Source of the DNA: Cokeromyces recurvatus | Lineage: Eukaryota > Mucoromycota > Mucoromycetes > Mucorales > Mucoraceae | Assembly: GCF_025118155.1 (NCBI RefSeq) | Contig: NW_026251387.1 | Coordinates: forward strand, 558,001 to 622,000 | DNA: 64,000 bases | Reading direction: 5' to 3' | In this document: positions 12,577 through 25,318 of the stretch, piece after piece | Position numbering within the stretch: the stretch's first letter is position 1 | Layout of the letters: each line of letters opens with the position of its first letter | Program-made: the position numbers and the translations under genes | Notes under the pieces: model-generated | Told to the model about the DNA's origin: nothing | The model's database searches: none | What the model saw: only the letters and a program-made list of their open reading frames with translations

Positions 12577-12977
12577 AAAAAAAAAAAGATTCCTATTCTA
12601 TTTCCTTTTGATCTATATTATATAGAAATTTTTTACAAGTTGTATTTTATTATTGTATATGTTAAACGACGTATTGTATTTTTTTTTTATTCACTGTTTT
12701 TATTAAATGCAAAAGCTAGTTCTAATTATCCAACTCATTTGTAGTTTTTTTTTTTTTAAAGTTTTGAATAGATTAAAGTTTAAACTCAATTTGGTCTGGT
12801 GTGTGTGTGTGTGTGTATAGAATAAATAATGATCTCTTTTCGTGACTGTTATTTTTATTTTTATTTTTTTTATTTTTCTTAAAAAAAAAGGTATAAATAG
12901 CAAATTAAAAGAGCAAATTTAAAAATTGTTTTTTTTTTTCCCATATTTTATTTATTTATTTATATTTTATACTTATT
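12577..12977. other. intergenic spacer
   Basis: Between the F-box gene and the NELF-A-like gene. It contains a GT microsatellite (12798-12816), T runs, and TTTATT repeats just before the next start. No gene was seen. Confidence 0.6.
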
Positions 12978-15376
12978 ATGGCGTACGAAAGAACAACTAC
13001 TGAAGGAGTCTGCACTTGGCTTGCAGCTGAAACTTATACCTCTGGTTGGAATACGTTATCTATCTCCAGAGGTTTAACAGAAGATGTAATGACAATCATT
13101 GTTAAGCATTTTCAAGAGTTTGACAATAGAGTTAAACAAGGAATACTATTGTCTACTGTCTGTATGAGTAAAGGAGATTTAATGTCACTTGGTGGAAGTT
13201 TAAATCAGGTAATAATAATAAAAAAAAGAAGAATATTTTTATGTTTATAGATGAATATCTTGAATGTGTGTGCATGTATTTCTTTGTGTGGTCTACCTTA
13301 TATATCAATCATACGATAAATAAGGGTATATCTGTGTCTGTTATATAATATCAACCCTTTTGTATAAAGAAAAAGGAAGGGAAAAAAAAGGAGAGAGATC
13401 GATTGAATATTGATAACCAAAAAAAAAAAAAAAAAAAAGAATCAATCAATCAATCTCTCCTAGTAAAGAAAATGAAGGAAAGAAAAATAGCCTATTTTAT
13501 AATGAATTATGTACACATAAACTCATTATGAATGACTGTTTCTTTTATTATTATTGAAAACCAAGCATATTGCTATTGCTCACATTCCAATGATAAAAAA
13601 AAAGGGGGAGGGAGAGAGGGATGGAAAAGAATTTATTATTATTCAGGTATATAAAAGAGAAGTTAAAAGGATATAATACTTTACAATAAAATTATTATCC
13701 TTTTTTTTTACTCTTTCTTTAAAAGTATATATCCATGTGTATATCATAACTACTGTTTAAAATAATATGATCCATATTTGTATCGTTATTGAAAAAGGAG
13801 ACATGCTACCCGGAGTACTTGTTTGTTTGTTTTTAATTTTTTTTTTCACCAAAATAACAAAATTAAGGAGAGATTTTACGCAGAACTTTAAGTTAACATT
13901 TTATATGCAGTATTTATACTACAGACACTTATTTTATTCACATCAAGTGCATGCACACATATAGTATAAATAGTTTATAAATACTTATTCACAATTTATT
14001 TCTTTCTTTCTTTTTTTTTTGGTAGATCATTCAAATAGCTTTAAATGACTCAAACGATTTCGTTCAAGCAACTGCTCGCGTAATTGAACCTTATCTTGCT
14101 CATCATTATTTCAATTTGAATATTGATACTTGGTTAAAAGACTTTCAAACTTTATTACAAAAAATTGGTACAACAAGTAAGCAATTAAATAATTATTTTT
14201 TTTTTTTTTAAAAAAAAAAAAAATTGTCAAATTATTTTATTTAACCTAATTTTATTCTAGTTAAAGATAATGGCATTAATTTCCATTTATTGGAAGACAT
14301 GATCTTACAACCAAATGCTCGTACAACTCCATGTCATGTTTCATCTAATTATTCACAATATAAACCCACTCAAAAGCAACACTTTCAACTTACTTCAAAT
14401 CAAGATGATATTATTTCTGCTGAAGCTAGACTTGCTCGTTTTACAAAAGTAATTGAATTAGAGGAACGTTCTGAACAAGTAGAGGCTCAACATGCTCAAG
14501 CAGCTGCCCAAAAGAGAGCAGGTGCTGAATTATTATCAAATACCACAAAGCGTCCTACTATTCCTTCTCCTAATTCTATGAACGTATCTAGTCCTTTCCC
14601 ATCTCATCGTAAAAACAGTGTTCCTGTTACTATGAATAACAATCATTATCAACAACAACAACAGCAACAGCAACAGCAACAACAACAAGCTATTGGTAGA
14701 CGTAGTGCTTCTTTAAATGCTGTCTCTGCCGTTAGCTCTTCTTTATTTACTAAACGTCCTGCAAGACCTACTTCATCTGGTGGTGGTTTATTTATAAAAC
14801 AGTCAAGACCTGTCTCCAGACCTATTCAAAAATCATCAAATATCTCTAGTACTAATTTACCAAAGGGTTTACAGCGTGTACAAAAAACTCAAATGCTTGA
14901 CTTTAATACGGCCACTGAATTTGAACAAAGTGCAGCTTATGCTAAAAAGAAAGCACAAGATGGTAAAAAAAAAAAAAAAATTATCTATTACGTATAGCTT
15001 ATGTTATTAACTTTCTTCTTTCTTTCTATTCTTTTCTTTTTTTTTTATTTTAGCACAAGCTGAAGCTAAAAAGCAAGAACAAGCAGAAAAGAAAAGAAAA
15101 GCAGCTGAAGAGAAACGAGAGAAAAGCGAAGCTACTAAAAGATCAAAGGCAGCAGCTAAATCAATTGATACATCAAAACAATCTTCAACAAGATCTTCTT
15201 CACCCAAGACACCCACAACAGCTTCACCTGTTTCACCAACAATCAATCATGAGTATCCTTTGATACCTTCTTTATCTCAACAAGATCAAAAAGAACAATC
15301 AGAAATGGATTCAACAAAAAGAAGAAATTCTTCAAAAACTGCAACTCCTCCTACTGAAAAATTAACTACCTTTTAA
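12978..15376 (+). CDS. NELF-A-like transcription elongation factor subunit
   Basis: Four exons (12978-13208, 14026-14176, 14261-14962, 15054-15376) join to 468 residues. The N-terminal 130 resemble the HDAG-like domain of NELF-A: TWLAAETYTSGW, then VKQGILLSTVCMSKGDLM, GGSLNQIIQIALNDSNDFV and WLKDFQTLLQKIG. Near residue 145 comes YKPTQKQHFQL, matching the PVKHFQL stretch of animal NELF-A. Downstream, QMLDFNTATEFEQSAAYAK resembles the LLDI segment followed by a basic patch. The middle is Gln-rich; the end is a Lys/Glu coiled coil plus a Ser/Thr/Pro tail. In animals NELF holds promoter-proximal Pol II with DSIF. Yeasts lack it, so its presence is notable. Intron 1 is 817 bp, far longer than others nearby. 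The assignment is by eye; a looser homologue is possible. Confidence 0.75.
13209..14025 (+). other. unusually long first intron of the NELF-A-like gene
   Basis: 817 bp with GTAATAAT donor and TTTGGTAG acceptor, against roughly 50-110 bp for most introns here. It holds A runs near 13421 and 13591, an ATCA repeat (13440-13452) and no convincing coding exon. A regulatory element or an intronic small RNA would fit, but none was recognised. Confidence 0.6.
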
Positions 15377-15812
15377 GAAAAGAAAAGAAAAAAAATAGTT
15401 ATAATTTATATGTGTTTTATAGTTTGCTACATAAATGTTATATATTCCTTTTACCCCCTTCCCTCCTATGTAGTATTTATTTCTATTTGTTCATTCTATT
15501 TTCTCAATATTGCAAAATAAAGTAAAATAAAGTAAAATAAATAAAAAAAAAAATCTATCCATTATATTTACAAAGTAAAAGTTTACAATAATAATGTGTT
15601 AACTTGAAACCACTAATAAATTATTTTTTGATAAATTGATTCTTTATTTTATATTCTTTAAAGAAAAAGAGGAAGAAAAAAAAAATATTACAGTGAATAA
15701 ATTATAATAAATCTATAATATAAGAGTAAAATATGTTGTATGTTGTAAAAAAAAAAAAAAGAAAAAGAGATGAAATATGCAACAAACAAGATGAAGTAAA
15801 TATTATATATGC

Positions 15813-15844
<32 letters not shown>
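15377..15844. other. convergent 3' spacer
   Basis: Lies between the 3' ends of the NELF-A-like gene and the PDR transporter. It holds AAAGTAAAAT repeats (15519-15540) and a TA microsatellite (15818-15843) touching the transporter stop codon. No gene was seen. Confidence 0.6.
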
Positions 15845-15848
<4 letters not shown>

Positions 15849-18800
15849 CGTTTGGCCTTTCTAAACATGAAAACAAATGCCATAAAGGCAAAGACATTAA
15901 AGATAGAAAAGGCACAAAGGATACCAAAATCACGCCATCTGTAATCAAAGCTCCAACCAATTCTCGCTTCATAGTAATCATTACCTTGAGAGAAAGGACA
16001 ATAATTACAGATTTCAGTGGAGGCATTATTGGCAACATATCCGAGACCCCCATCTTTAAAGTAATCTGACATGTAATCACCACAGGATTGTCCAGGAGGA
16101 AGAGGGATCTTGTAATAATCGTCATCTTGACAGATCACTGGGACACTGTCCATGACGTTCACAACAAGACCTTCAATCACATAATGATATGGATCTAGCC
16201 AATACATCCATGCACTCCAGAATTTAGGCATACCACTCGGAGGTTGCATAATACCTGCGAATAGGATGAGAATGGAGGTAAAGAAAGGGTTGATGACAGC
16301 AGCCATAGGTGGTGTAGCAGAGAAGGCAGCAATGGTGAAGCCAAGTGAGACAGAATAAAAGAGGAAGATAGTGAAATGAATAAAGAAGAAACCAGTACGA
16401 CTTGATTCATTTTGAAGTCCTGCTGTCCAATAGAAACAGAATAAGAAAATAGTCGAAAAGAAGATCAAGTAAGGAATCTCAACAAGGATACAAGAGAGTG
16501 CAAATGGCGCCCAACCATAATAACGAGAGGCATATTCACGACGGAACCATAAACGTTCTTGCATGAAACGAGGTTGTGCCAAAATAATCAAGACATTGGA
16601 CATTAATAAGGTAGTAAAGACAGAGAACATACGGTTTTGCATATCAACCGGTCTATTACCCATTTTCCAGAATGAGAACCCAGAGATGAGGCCAATGAAG
16701 CACACGTTGAAGAGACGTCCCATGTTATAAGTTGGACAACGCCACCAGGAGACATTCATACGTTTATAGACAAGCCAAAATTGTTGTGTAAAACTCAAAG
16801 AGTAGGCAGAGTTATTGTTTTTGTGGTTAGGATTTGCATTTCTGTGAATCTCTTCAAGTTCTTCTTCAAGGGCTTGAGCCTCAGGTGAGTTGGACCAAAC
16901 CTCAGACCAATCTTTCGTGGCTTTACCAGCGGTACCAGCACCAACACATTCCAAGATATATTCTGCGGGGTTAGCTGAAGGAGAGCATTTAGGTCCACCA
17001 TTCTTTTCAAAATAGTTGATCATTGTACTAGCATTTTCACCAATCTCACCAAAGTAAGCCGTCTTACCACCACGGACTAAAAGAACAAGATGGTCAAAGT
17101 GTTCAAATAAAGTAGCAGAGGGCTGATGAATAGTACACAGGACAGGCCAACCAGCATCAGCAAGTTTACGAATAAAACGAACAATGTTGAAAGAACTTTG
17201 AGCATCAAGACCAGAGGTAGGCTCATCCAAGAAGAGTAACTTGGGTTTACCAACTAATTCAGTAGCAATCGTCAAACGCTTACGTTCTTCAACAGAGATA
17301 CCAATACCAGCTTCAAGGTCACCCACAAGGGCATCAGCAATTCTTTCCATTTCCATAAGACGAATGATTTGTTCAACGTAGGCATCCTTTTCTTCTTTAG
17401 GAACTTCAGCAGGTTGACGAAGATAAGCAGAGAATTTAAGAGCCTCACGTACTGTAGCATTAGGATTATGAATATCCATTTGCTCACAGTAACCTGTGAT
17501 ACGTTCAAAATCGGGGCCTAGGGGTTCGCCATTCATATAAATACGGCCTTCAATCTTACCAATCGTTTTACGTTGAGCCAAGACATCCAAGAGAGTCGTC
17601 TTACCTGCACCAGATGAGCCCATCAAGGCAGTAAGATGACCAGGCTTAACGACACCACCAAGATTATTTAGAAGCTTAAGGGAGCCGCCTTTAACAGGAA
17701 CAGTGTAATCCATATGATGCCATGAGAATGTAGTACCTTCACTAACAGCATCCATTTTTTCTTCCATTTCTTGAACGACTTGTCCAAGTGCCTCAGATTC
17801 ATCAATTTCCTTAGGAGCGCGACCTGCTTTATAGACCTTCGTAATCGAACCTTCCTTTTGCATCTCAACATATTCCATCGCAAGGGCAGTGATTAAGGTG
17901 AAAAAGCCAAAGAATAATAAGACTGCAACAAAATCAATCCAACGTTGCCATGTTTCATAACCGTAAGCAGTATGAAGATAGACATCACCATTGACAGTAT
18001 TTGCACCAGGTATAGCACCTGCAAGATTACATGTGGTATAAGCATCATTTGTATAAGTAGGGCCATAAGGAATCGAGCCGGGACCTTCACAAGTGAATTC
18101 CATACCATGCAATTCACTAGAAATTAAAGCTTTATAACTATAGGCAAGAGGATTAATCCAGTAAATCCACATAAGCCAAGGATGCATTTGATTATAAGGA
18201 ATTTGATAACCACAATAGACAAGGGCTGCAATCAACACAATAGATGAAAGTTGAGAAGCTGTAAAGAAGTTAGGTGAGACAGCACCCCAGAAACGGAAGA
18301 AACCATTCATACATAAGTTAACAACAACTAGATTAACAAAGAAAGTAAAGAACTAAGAGGAAAAAAAAAGAAGAAGATATAAATTAGTATAACTATTCTG
18401 GAAAAAAAAAAAGAAAAAGAAAAAGAAAAAGCTAGTAATTTACCTTTCCAGCATCAAGTACGAAGCCCATCATAAAGTAAACACAAAGTTCAAAGATAAT
18501 AACCTGAACGATAGCCAAAGGAATATCAGCAATGACTTGAGCAATATAAAAAGCCGAGGGATGATATAAAGCAAAATGTTTATGCTTATCAAGAACACGA
18601 CGACCTTGCATGAAAGCAGAAAGTTCAGCTTGAGCAATTAAGGCATTAAATAAAAGACAGAATAAAACAGAGCCACCACGAGAGAAAGCACCTGTAACAT
18701 CAGTAGGCATTTTATAGAATACAGAAGCCATAATAAGACCTTTAACAACGACACCACCATAACGAGAAACAAGAGCACCTTTATCACCATAAATAAGTTG

Positions 18801-20330
18801 GAATTGACGAATAGTGAGAGATTTTACTTGCTGATAATATGTAGCAACAAAAGGGGAAGACTTGGGGGCATGCTTTTGATGACTTTCTATAAAAGCCTGA
18901 CGGAATTTTTCATCCGGACGATCTTGGTTAATTTTTGCCTCATATTCATCACGTTCATTCATCATGGAAGTATAAATAGCAGATTCCTTATAAGCCTTTT
19001 CAAATTGAACAGCATTTACAGGGACCTTATCCTTAAAGCCATCACGGTATTCACGTTCATTCATATTACAAAGGCCGGTCAAGAAATCGGGAGTAGACTT
19101 ACGTTCAGGACAGTAGAAACCCATATCCTCAAAGTAAGGCTTGGCAGTAGAAGTAGGACCAAAATAGATACAACGACCTTCATCAAGAACCATCACTTTA
19201 TCAAAGAGATGGAAGATACTATCAGAGGCCTGATAGAGAGTAGAGATAGTTGTCTTGTGTAAGATATCAGTCATAATACGAAGAGAACGAACATAATCAA
19301 GAGCAGAAGCAGCATCAAGACCACGAGTAGAACAATCCCAGCAGTTGATTGAACTACGAGTTGTCATTTGTTCAGCAATCGAAAGACGTTTACGTTCACC
19401 GCCGGATAGACCACGGACAAAGGCATTGCCAACCATTGTATTCATTTGCTTAGTCAAACCGAGCATATTACCGATCAAATAAAGAACTTTGTTGATGAAT
19501 TCTCCCTTAGACTCTCCCTGAAAACGTTTACCGGGTGTTTTATTCTTTAAAGCAAATGTCAAGGTTTGCTTACAAGTTAAAGTAGGATAATGGAGATCTT
19601 CCTCTTCATTATAACAGACTTCACCACGGAAATGTTTAGAGAACTCTTGAGCTTCAATACCACCATACCGAACAGTGCCCTCAATATTAGTATAAGAGGC
19701 ACGCATATTAGCAATGACACGCAAAAGAGTAGTACAACCTGAACCTGGACGACCAAGAACAAGTAACATTTCACCATCTTTACAAAAGCCGTCGTTAGAC
19801 TTAAGAATAGTAAAATCATGGCCTGAATGACGACCCCATTTCCAAAAATTAGTAAATGATTTTAACATAGTCCAATTAGTAGGAATAACTTTAGCATCAG
19901 CACCAAGACCTTGAACTACCAAATCCCTCCAGATAACGCCCATATGTTTAGGATGAAAGCCCTCAGATTGACCTTGAGTATTTTGCTCACGCAAAAAATC
20001 TGTCAAATCAAAATCTTTGACATCACCCTTTTCGACTTCATCAGGATGAGTTGATTTTTGACGAGAAAGTCGAGATTGCTGAGTTAACTCTCTACGAATT
20101 TCTTCATAATTTGAAATAGCGTCCTCAATGTTGACAGCATTACCATTCACTTCACCAAAACCACCACTGTTGGGATAAATGCCTGTGTCACTATCACTAC
20201 TATTTATTTCTTCTTTACCGATAACTCCTTCGATAGTAGATTCACCATCAGAGTGATGCTTTTTGTTGTATTCTCTACTATAATTATTTTGTTGCTCTTG
20301 CGACATATCTTGCAAGGCTGATTTATCCAT
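15845..20330 (-). CDS. PDR-type full-size ABC multidrug transporter (ABCG)
   Basis: Two exons (20330-18444, 18352-15845) join to 1464 residues in the fungal PDR order NBD1-TMD1-NBD2-TMD2. NBD1 has the degenerate Walker A GRPGSGCTT (residues 193-201, Cys for Lys), signature LSGGERKRLSIAEQ, and a Walker B region reading CWDCSTRGLD with the catalytic Glu replaced. NBD2 has intact Walker A GSSGAGKTTLLD, a divergent ISVEERKRLTIATEL in place of the LSGGQ-type signature, and LLFLDEPTSGLD. This asymmetry, with one productive ATP site, is standard for Pdr5 relatives. The extracellular loop before TMD2's end is Cys-rich. The protein should export hydrophobic drugs such as azoles, or lipids, across the plasma membrane; the substrate is unknown. 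A 1.9-kb upstream region suggests its own regulation. Confidence 0.95.
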
Positions 20331-22190
20331 ACTGGATTTACTCTAAACAAGAAAAAAAAAACTAAGTTTGTATAAAGAAAACTTCTTGTTGTAATATATT
20401 TCCAAGTAAAAGAAAAAATCAAAAGTGGGCTGCAAAGAAAAGGAAATAAGAGAGAAAAAAAAAAAAAAAGAGAAAGTAAAGAGAAATAAATATTAAAAAA
20501 GGAAAAAAAAATAAGATCTTTACATTAATAACAGTAAGCCTTTATATAGTTTCAGTTTTTTTTTTAATTTTTACTTCTATTCTTCTTTTAGATCTATTCT
20601 ATTGTCCGGGTAAAATATATCATATACTTGGATGATTCTAGCCGCTGTGTGTATTCTTAATACCCTTTTAAGGTACCAAATACATATATTGCGGTAAAAC
20701 TATTTTTTTATTACTCAATGATTTGTTGTACAAAAAAATTACATCACTGACATTTAAATATTTTAGTTATATAAAATGAAGATTTACATTAATTTTACTA
20801 TATACTTGAATATATAAAGTCCATATATTCAATTCGAAAATCTAACTATCACAAGTTCTTCAATGTATTGTATCCTAAACATCTCTTAAAAAAAAAAAAG
20901 AAAAAAAATGCCTGTAGTATTTTTTTTTTTCCTTCTATTATTGAATATTTGATTTAATATAAATCAAAAGTTGTAAACAAATAGTTGGAAAGAAAAGATT
21001 CTCAATCTCCGTTTAAACTATTCAGCCAACAAATTTTATGCTCCAAGCATAGCATTTATAACCAAGGAAGGTTTAGCTTGTTATTGTTATATTATTAAAG
21101 CTTACGGTAAAATAATTCATCATTAACAATATGTGAACACTACTGATTTATTCATAATGATAATCAAGATTTAATCAAGTAATATATACTGAACTATTGT
21201 TATATATTGTTGCTGCTTGCTTTTTTAATATGTGTTAATCACCTTCTTTTCATAAAGAATAACAGCACCACATTCTTATATTACAGCTCTTATCTTTATA
21301 TTATTGTATATTGGTAGACTCAGACAACAGTAAGCTAACCCCGATTTTACTTTAGAATTAAAAAATTAGTCGAGCATGTACGTATATGTTTGTTTTCCGG
21401 TTTTATTATTATTATTATTATTACACTATAACACGTTAAAAAGGTAGTGTCACAATACAAAAAATAAATAAATAAATATAGAATAAATAAAACCGATAAG
21501 AGCACAACATAACAGTAATGTAACTTGCAAAGAAAAAGTTTTCGTTGAATAATTCACTACTCCGCAATAAATCATCCTTTTTTTTTTTTTCCAAGCTCAT
21601 ATAAAAAGACAGCAATTGTATAAATTATGGTCTAGCTTATTTGTCTATTCAAATTGACTTGTACTCACGTTTTATTTTTATTATAGTTTTCCATGATTCG
21701 TTTATTTTACAATTTTCAAGAGTTGCATATACGACAATGATAACACTATCCGGATATTTTTTCTACCTATCATCACCATAGCTTTCTTTTTTTTTTCCCA
21801 CTTCTACTACATGTGCCAATTGATTTATATATGAAGCAGCAGAAAAAAAAGTTATTTACTCATAATAATTAAATAGAGAAAAATATAACTAAATTAAATC
21901 AGAATAAAAAAATAGAAAAAAATACAAAATACATTCCAACTATAGAAATATCTTTTTAAATAGATACTCTAATTCGTTGACGTAAATAAAAAAGTAAATA
22001 TAAATAGCTTAAATAGAAAAGAAGATTTATATTGTTGTGTGGATCCTAAATCTTTCACCCAATTTTTTTTTTTAAAAAAAAAGTCATTATTTACTGAAAG
22101 TAACATTATCATCTCAAGCTTTTTTGATTCCCCCCGGATCAAAGAAATTCCTTTTAGAAAAAGAGAAGAATACGGGTGAATATAAACATT
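20331..22190. promoter_or_regulatory. PDR transporter upstream region
   Basis: 1.86 kb between the ABCF stop and the PDR start codon, almost entirely AT-rich. I saw no canonical pleiotropic drug response element (TCCGCGGA). Short GC islands occur near 20607 (TCCGGG) and 22129 (CCCCCCGG). ATT repeats lie at 21409-21421. No gene was found. Confidence 0.5.
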
Positions 22191-24964
22191 TTATTTATTT
22201 TGATTTCTCATGTTACGTAGTACAGAGGCAACATAACTGTCAATTCCCTTTTCCCATTTTTGAATTCTACCTTGTTTAATTGTATATATTTCGTTTTGTT
22301 TCTTAGCTGTTGTTGTATCTTCATCATCAGATTGTTCAAAGATTTGTTTGAGAAACCAAATATCATGACTAACAACTATTAAAGCACCAGAGAATCCCTT
22401 AAAGGCATCTACTAGCATTTCTACTGTTCCCATATCTAAATGATTTGTAATTTCATCAAGAATTAATACTTGAGGTTGCTCATAGAGAATAATTGCAAAC
22501 GCTACTCGATTACGTTGTCCACCACTAAGTGATCGAATTTTTTGTAATACGATATGATTTCCAGATAATCCTACGATACCAAAATGAGCACGACATTCTT
22601 GTTCTGTTAAGGTAGGATAACGTTTCATCATATATTCTACAGGTGAAAGATCAAGATTGAGTTCGTGGTCAACAATATGTTGTGAGAAATAGCCTATACG
22701 TAAAAGAGGATGACGATACACTTCGCCTTTTGTAGGCTGTATCTTGCTTGTTAATAAGTTGAGTAAAGTAGATTTACCACATCCATTAGGACCTATGAAG
22801 GCAATACGGGAATGAGGCCCAATATGAATTGAAAAACTTTCAATTATATTTTTTGACATTCCTTGATAACGAAAGGTAACTTCATTCATATAGAGAGAGG
22901 AACCATTGTATCGTAATGGTATCGGTTCAGGTATTTTAATAGATGCTGTCTTGAAGCCTTTTTCGACAATAATCTCTTCTCGTGAAGATGAATGATATCC
23001 AGCTCGATGTTGGCTTAATTTGAACCGCTTCCCATCTTCAGTCTTTTCCATACCTAATCGATCTAGCTTTTTACGTCTAGAGTTGATCATACCATGCCGC
23101 TTATCATCTCCTGTTGTTTTTGCTCTTTGAAGATTTTCTTGAATACTGACTAAAATTTTGTTTTTCTTCTTTTCAGTACTCTAAAATACGCAATAAATCA
23201 TTTTTTTTTAGAACTAATATTCTTTATATATATATATCTAAATACATTACATCTAGTAACGCTTGCTTACGAATACGTTGCTCTTCAGTAGTATTTTCCC
23301 AGTCTTGATAATTGCCTGCATGATATTTTAATTGTTTATCTTTCAAGATTATTGTCTCTTCGGTCACATTATTTAGGAATTCACGGTCATGAGAGACAAC
23401 AACAACAGTCATATCATCTGTTTCATGGATGAGGTATTCTTGAAGCCATAAGATAGCAGATAAATCTAAATGATTAGTAGGTTCATCCAGCAAGAGGATA
23501 TCTGGATTCTTGAAAAGCAATTTAGCTAATGCGATACGCATACGCCAACCCCCTGATAAGGTTGAAATGCACGCTGTTGTCGACTGATTTTCACTAAATC
23601 CAAGGCCTCTGAGTATCCGTTTAGCGCGATTTAAACGTTCTTCCTGATCTATCATTTCATACTTTCCATAGACCTCTAACATAATATCATTCACCATCTC
23701 AGCTGTAATATATTTTTGGGGGTCCCTTTGACAAAAATCGTCATATTCCTTTTCTATCTTGATCAATTCTTTTCGAGCTTCACGTCCTCGTAATCCTGAT
23801 CTTTTGATAGCTAAACGAGAAGCTTCATCTACCTTGTCTTTGATACGAGATTGCATAATAGAAAATACAACTTTGTTTAATTCAGCTTGAGTTGCCTTTG
23901 ATTCCTTTAAAAAGGTATCATGACCACCGACTACTGTTTGCAGAGCTATTTTATGTCATGTATTTATGTGTGTTAATTTTTTTTTTAAAAAAAAAAGGGA
24001 GAAAAAAAAAGGGGGTGGGGAATCTGAATAGATAAAAACTTGCCTTGATATTCTTTGAGTATAATTGTAGCATTTTTATCAGCATCTAATACTTCTTGAA
24101 CAGCTGTGGTCGATTCATTAAAATCCTCTAATTGAGTGATATGAAGAATATTTAAATTCTGAGGCAACCCAACCAAAATATTATCTGCTAGACACCGCAT
24201 TAGAATGGATTTACCAACCCCATTTTGTCCTATGAGCCCATACCGAGTAAACGGCTTCAGCTTTAAGTGAGCATCTACAAGTAAATCAATGGATTCACCA
24301 TTATGTTGAGAGACAACCGAGATTTGCACACCATGTAAATCAATATCCTTGTTGCTTGTTTCTAGAGTCTCAGTATGAAAACGACTCTGCTGGGAGATAG
24401 CAATAATGTCAAGCTCTTCATCGTTATTATACTTATTTATATTTTGGGTTAATTGCTGTCTTTTGGTTTTATTATTATTATTATTATTGCGTTTATTGAT
24501 ACGCCTTGCAATCTGCTTTGGGATCTTTACATCATCAATTAGATGTTCTTCATATTGAACATTATTTGTCTATCATCATTAAAGTATTTAACAAGTAGAG
24601 ATAATATTTCCTCTCTCTCTGCTCTCCCCCCCTTTTTTTTTTAATCAACTTATTACTTTACATGATCCTTTTTTGGTTTGTTTTCCATTAATAAGGCAGG
24701 CCCATTCTTTGTAACTGGATAGCTTTCTTGTTGAGGTTTAATAGAAGAAAATAATGATGTAAAAAAATCATCTCTTTTGTTCTTATCAATATTTGCATCC
24801 AACAAAAAGGCGTTAATAGATTCATGTATATCATCCTGTTGCTGATCATTACAAGATGAAAGTGTCATATCATATAACATACTATTTATGTATTCCACTG
24901 CATCATCTTCCAGAACAATTCTGTATTGATCTAAAAGTTGAGTAAATCGCTCTGAGGTACTCAT
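22191..24964 (-). CDS. Gcn20-like ABCF ATPase
   Basis: Four exons (24964-24662, 24569-24044, 23945-23251, 23180-22191) join to 837 residues. The first 100 resemble the helical N-terminal region of Gcn20; then a basic linker and two ABC domains. NBD1 has Walker A GQNGVGKS, signature LSGGWRMRIALAKLL and LLLDEPTNHLD; NBD2 has GPNGCGKST, LSGGQRNRVAFAI and LILDEITNHLD, where Ile replaces the usual Pro. There are no membrane segments. Gcn20 acts with Gcn1 on stalled ribosomes to activate Gcn2, so a translational role is likely. Against Gcn20, the spacing is similar but identity looks modest, so this may be a lineage-specific ABCF paralogue. Intron 2 uses a GC donor (GCAAGT). Confidence 0.85.
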
Positions 24965-25028
24965 ATAGAAATATGAATGACAAAGTTTATGTTTACAAAA
25001 TTATAAAAAGAATATTTATTAAATACAA

Positions 25029-25071
<43 letters not shown>

Positions 25072-25318
25072 CGGTAATTGATATATTGGCTACCGCAGTA
25101 AATAGAGAAAGGTACATCATATGCCAATTAATTCAATGTTGAGCACTGTATCGACAAATGAAGCTCAAAGAAGAAAAATAATCGATTATGAAATAAATCA
25201 CTCATTTTTTTTTAATATTACATAAGTTACAAGAAAAAAAAGGGAAAAACTTCTAATCTTTAGTAAATGAGGAAAAAAAAAAAAGAAAAAAGAAAGAGAG
25301 AGAAGTAAATGTATTATT
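24965..25318. repeat. spacer with 35-bp poly-T tract
   Basis: Upstream of the ABCF gene and downstream of CDC55. It holds a 35-T run (25033-25067) followed by TGCTGCGGTAATTGATATATTGGCTACCGCAG, in which TGCGGTA and TACCGCA are inverted (25069-25099). Confidence 0.55.

Noticed and set aside
16195..18117. Several minus-strand open frames inside the PDR transporter
   Set aside because: They lie in other frames of a clearly coding exon and have leucine/serine-rich shadow composition.
20331..22190. Canonical PDRE in the transporter promoter
   Set aside because: No TCCGCGGA or one-mismatch version was seen; the GC-rich words present do not fit the site.
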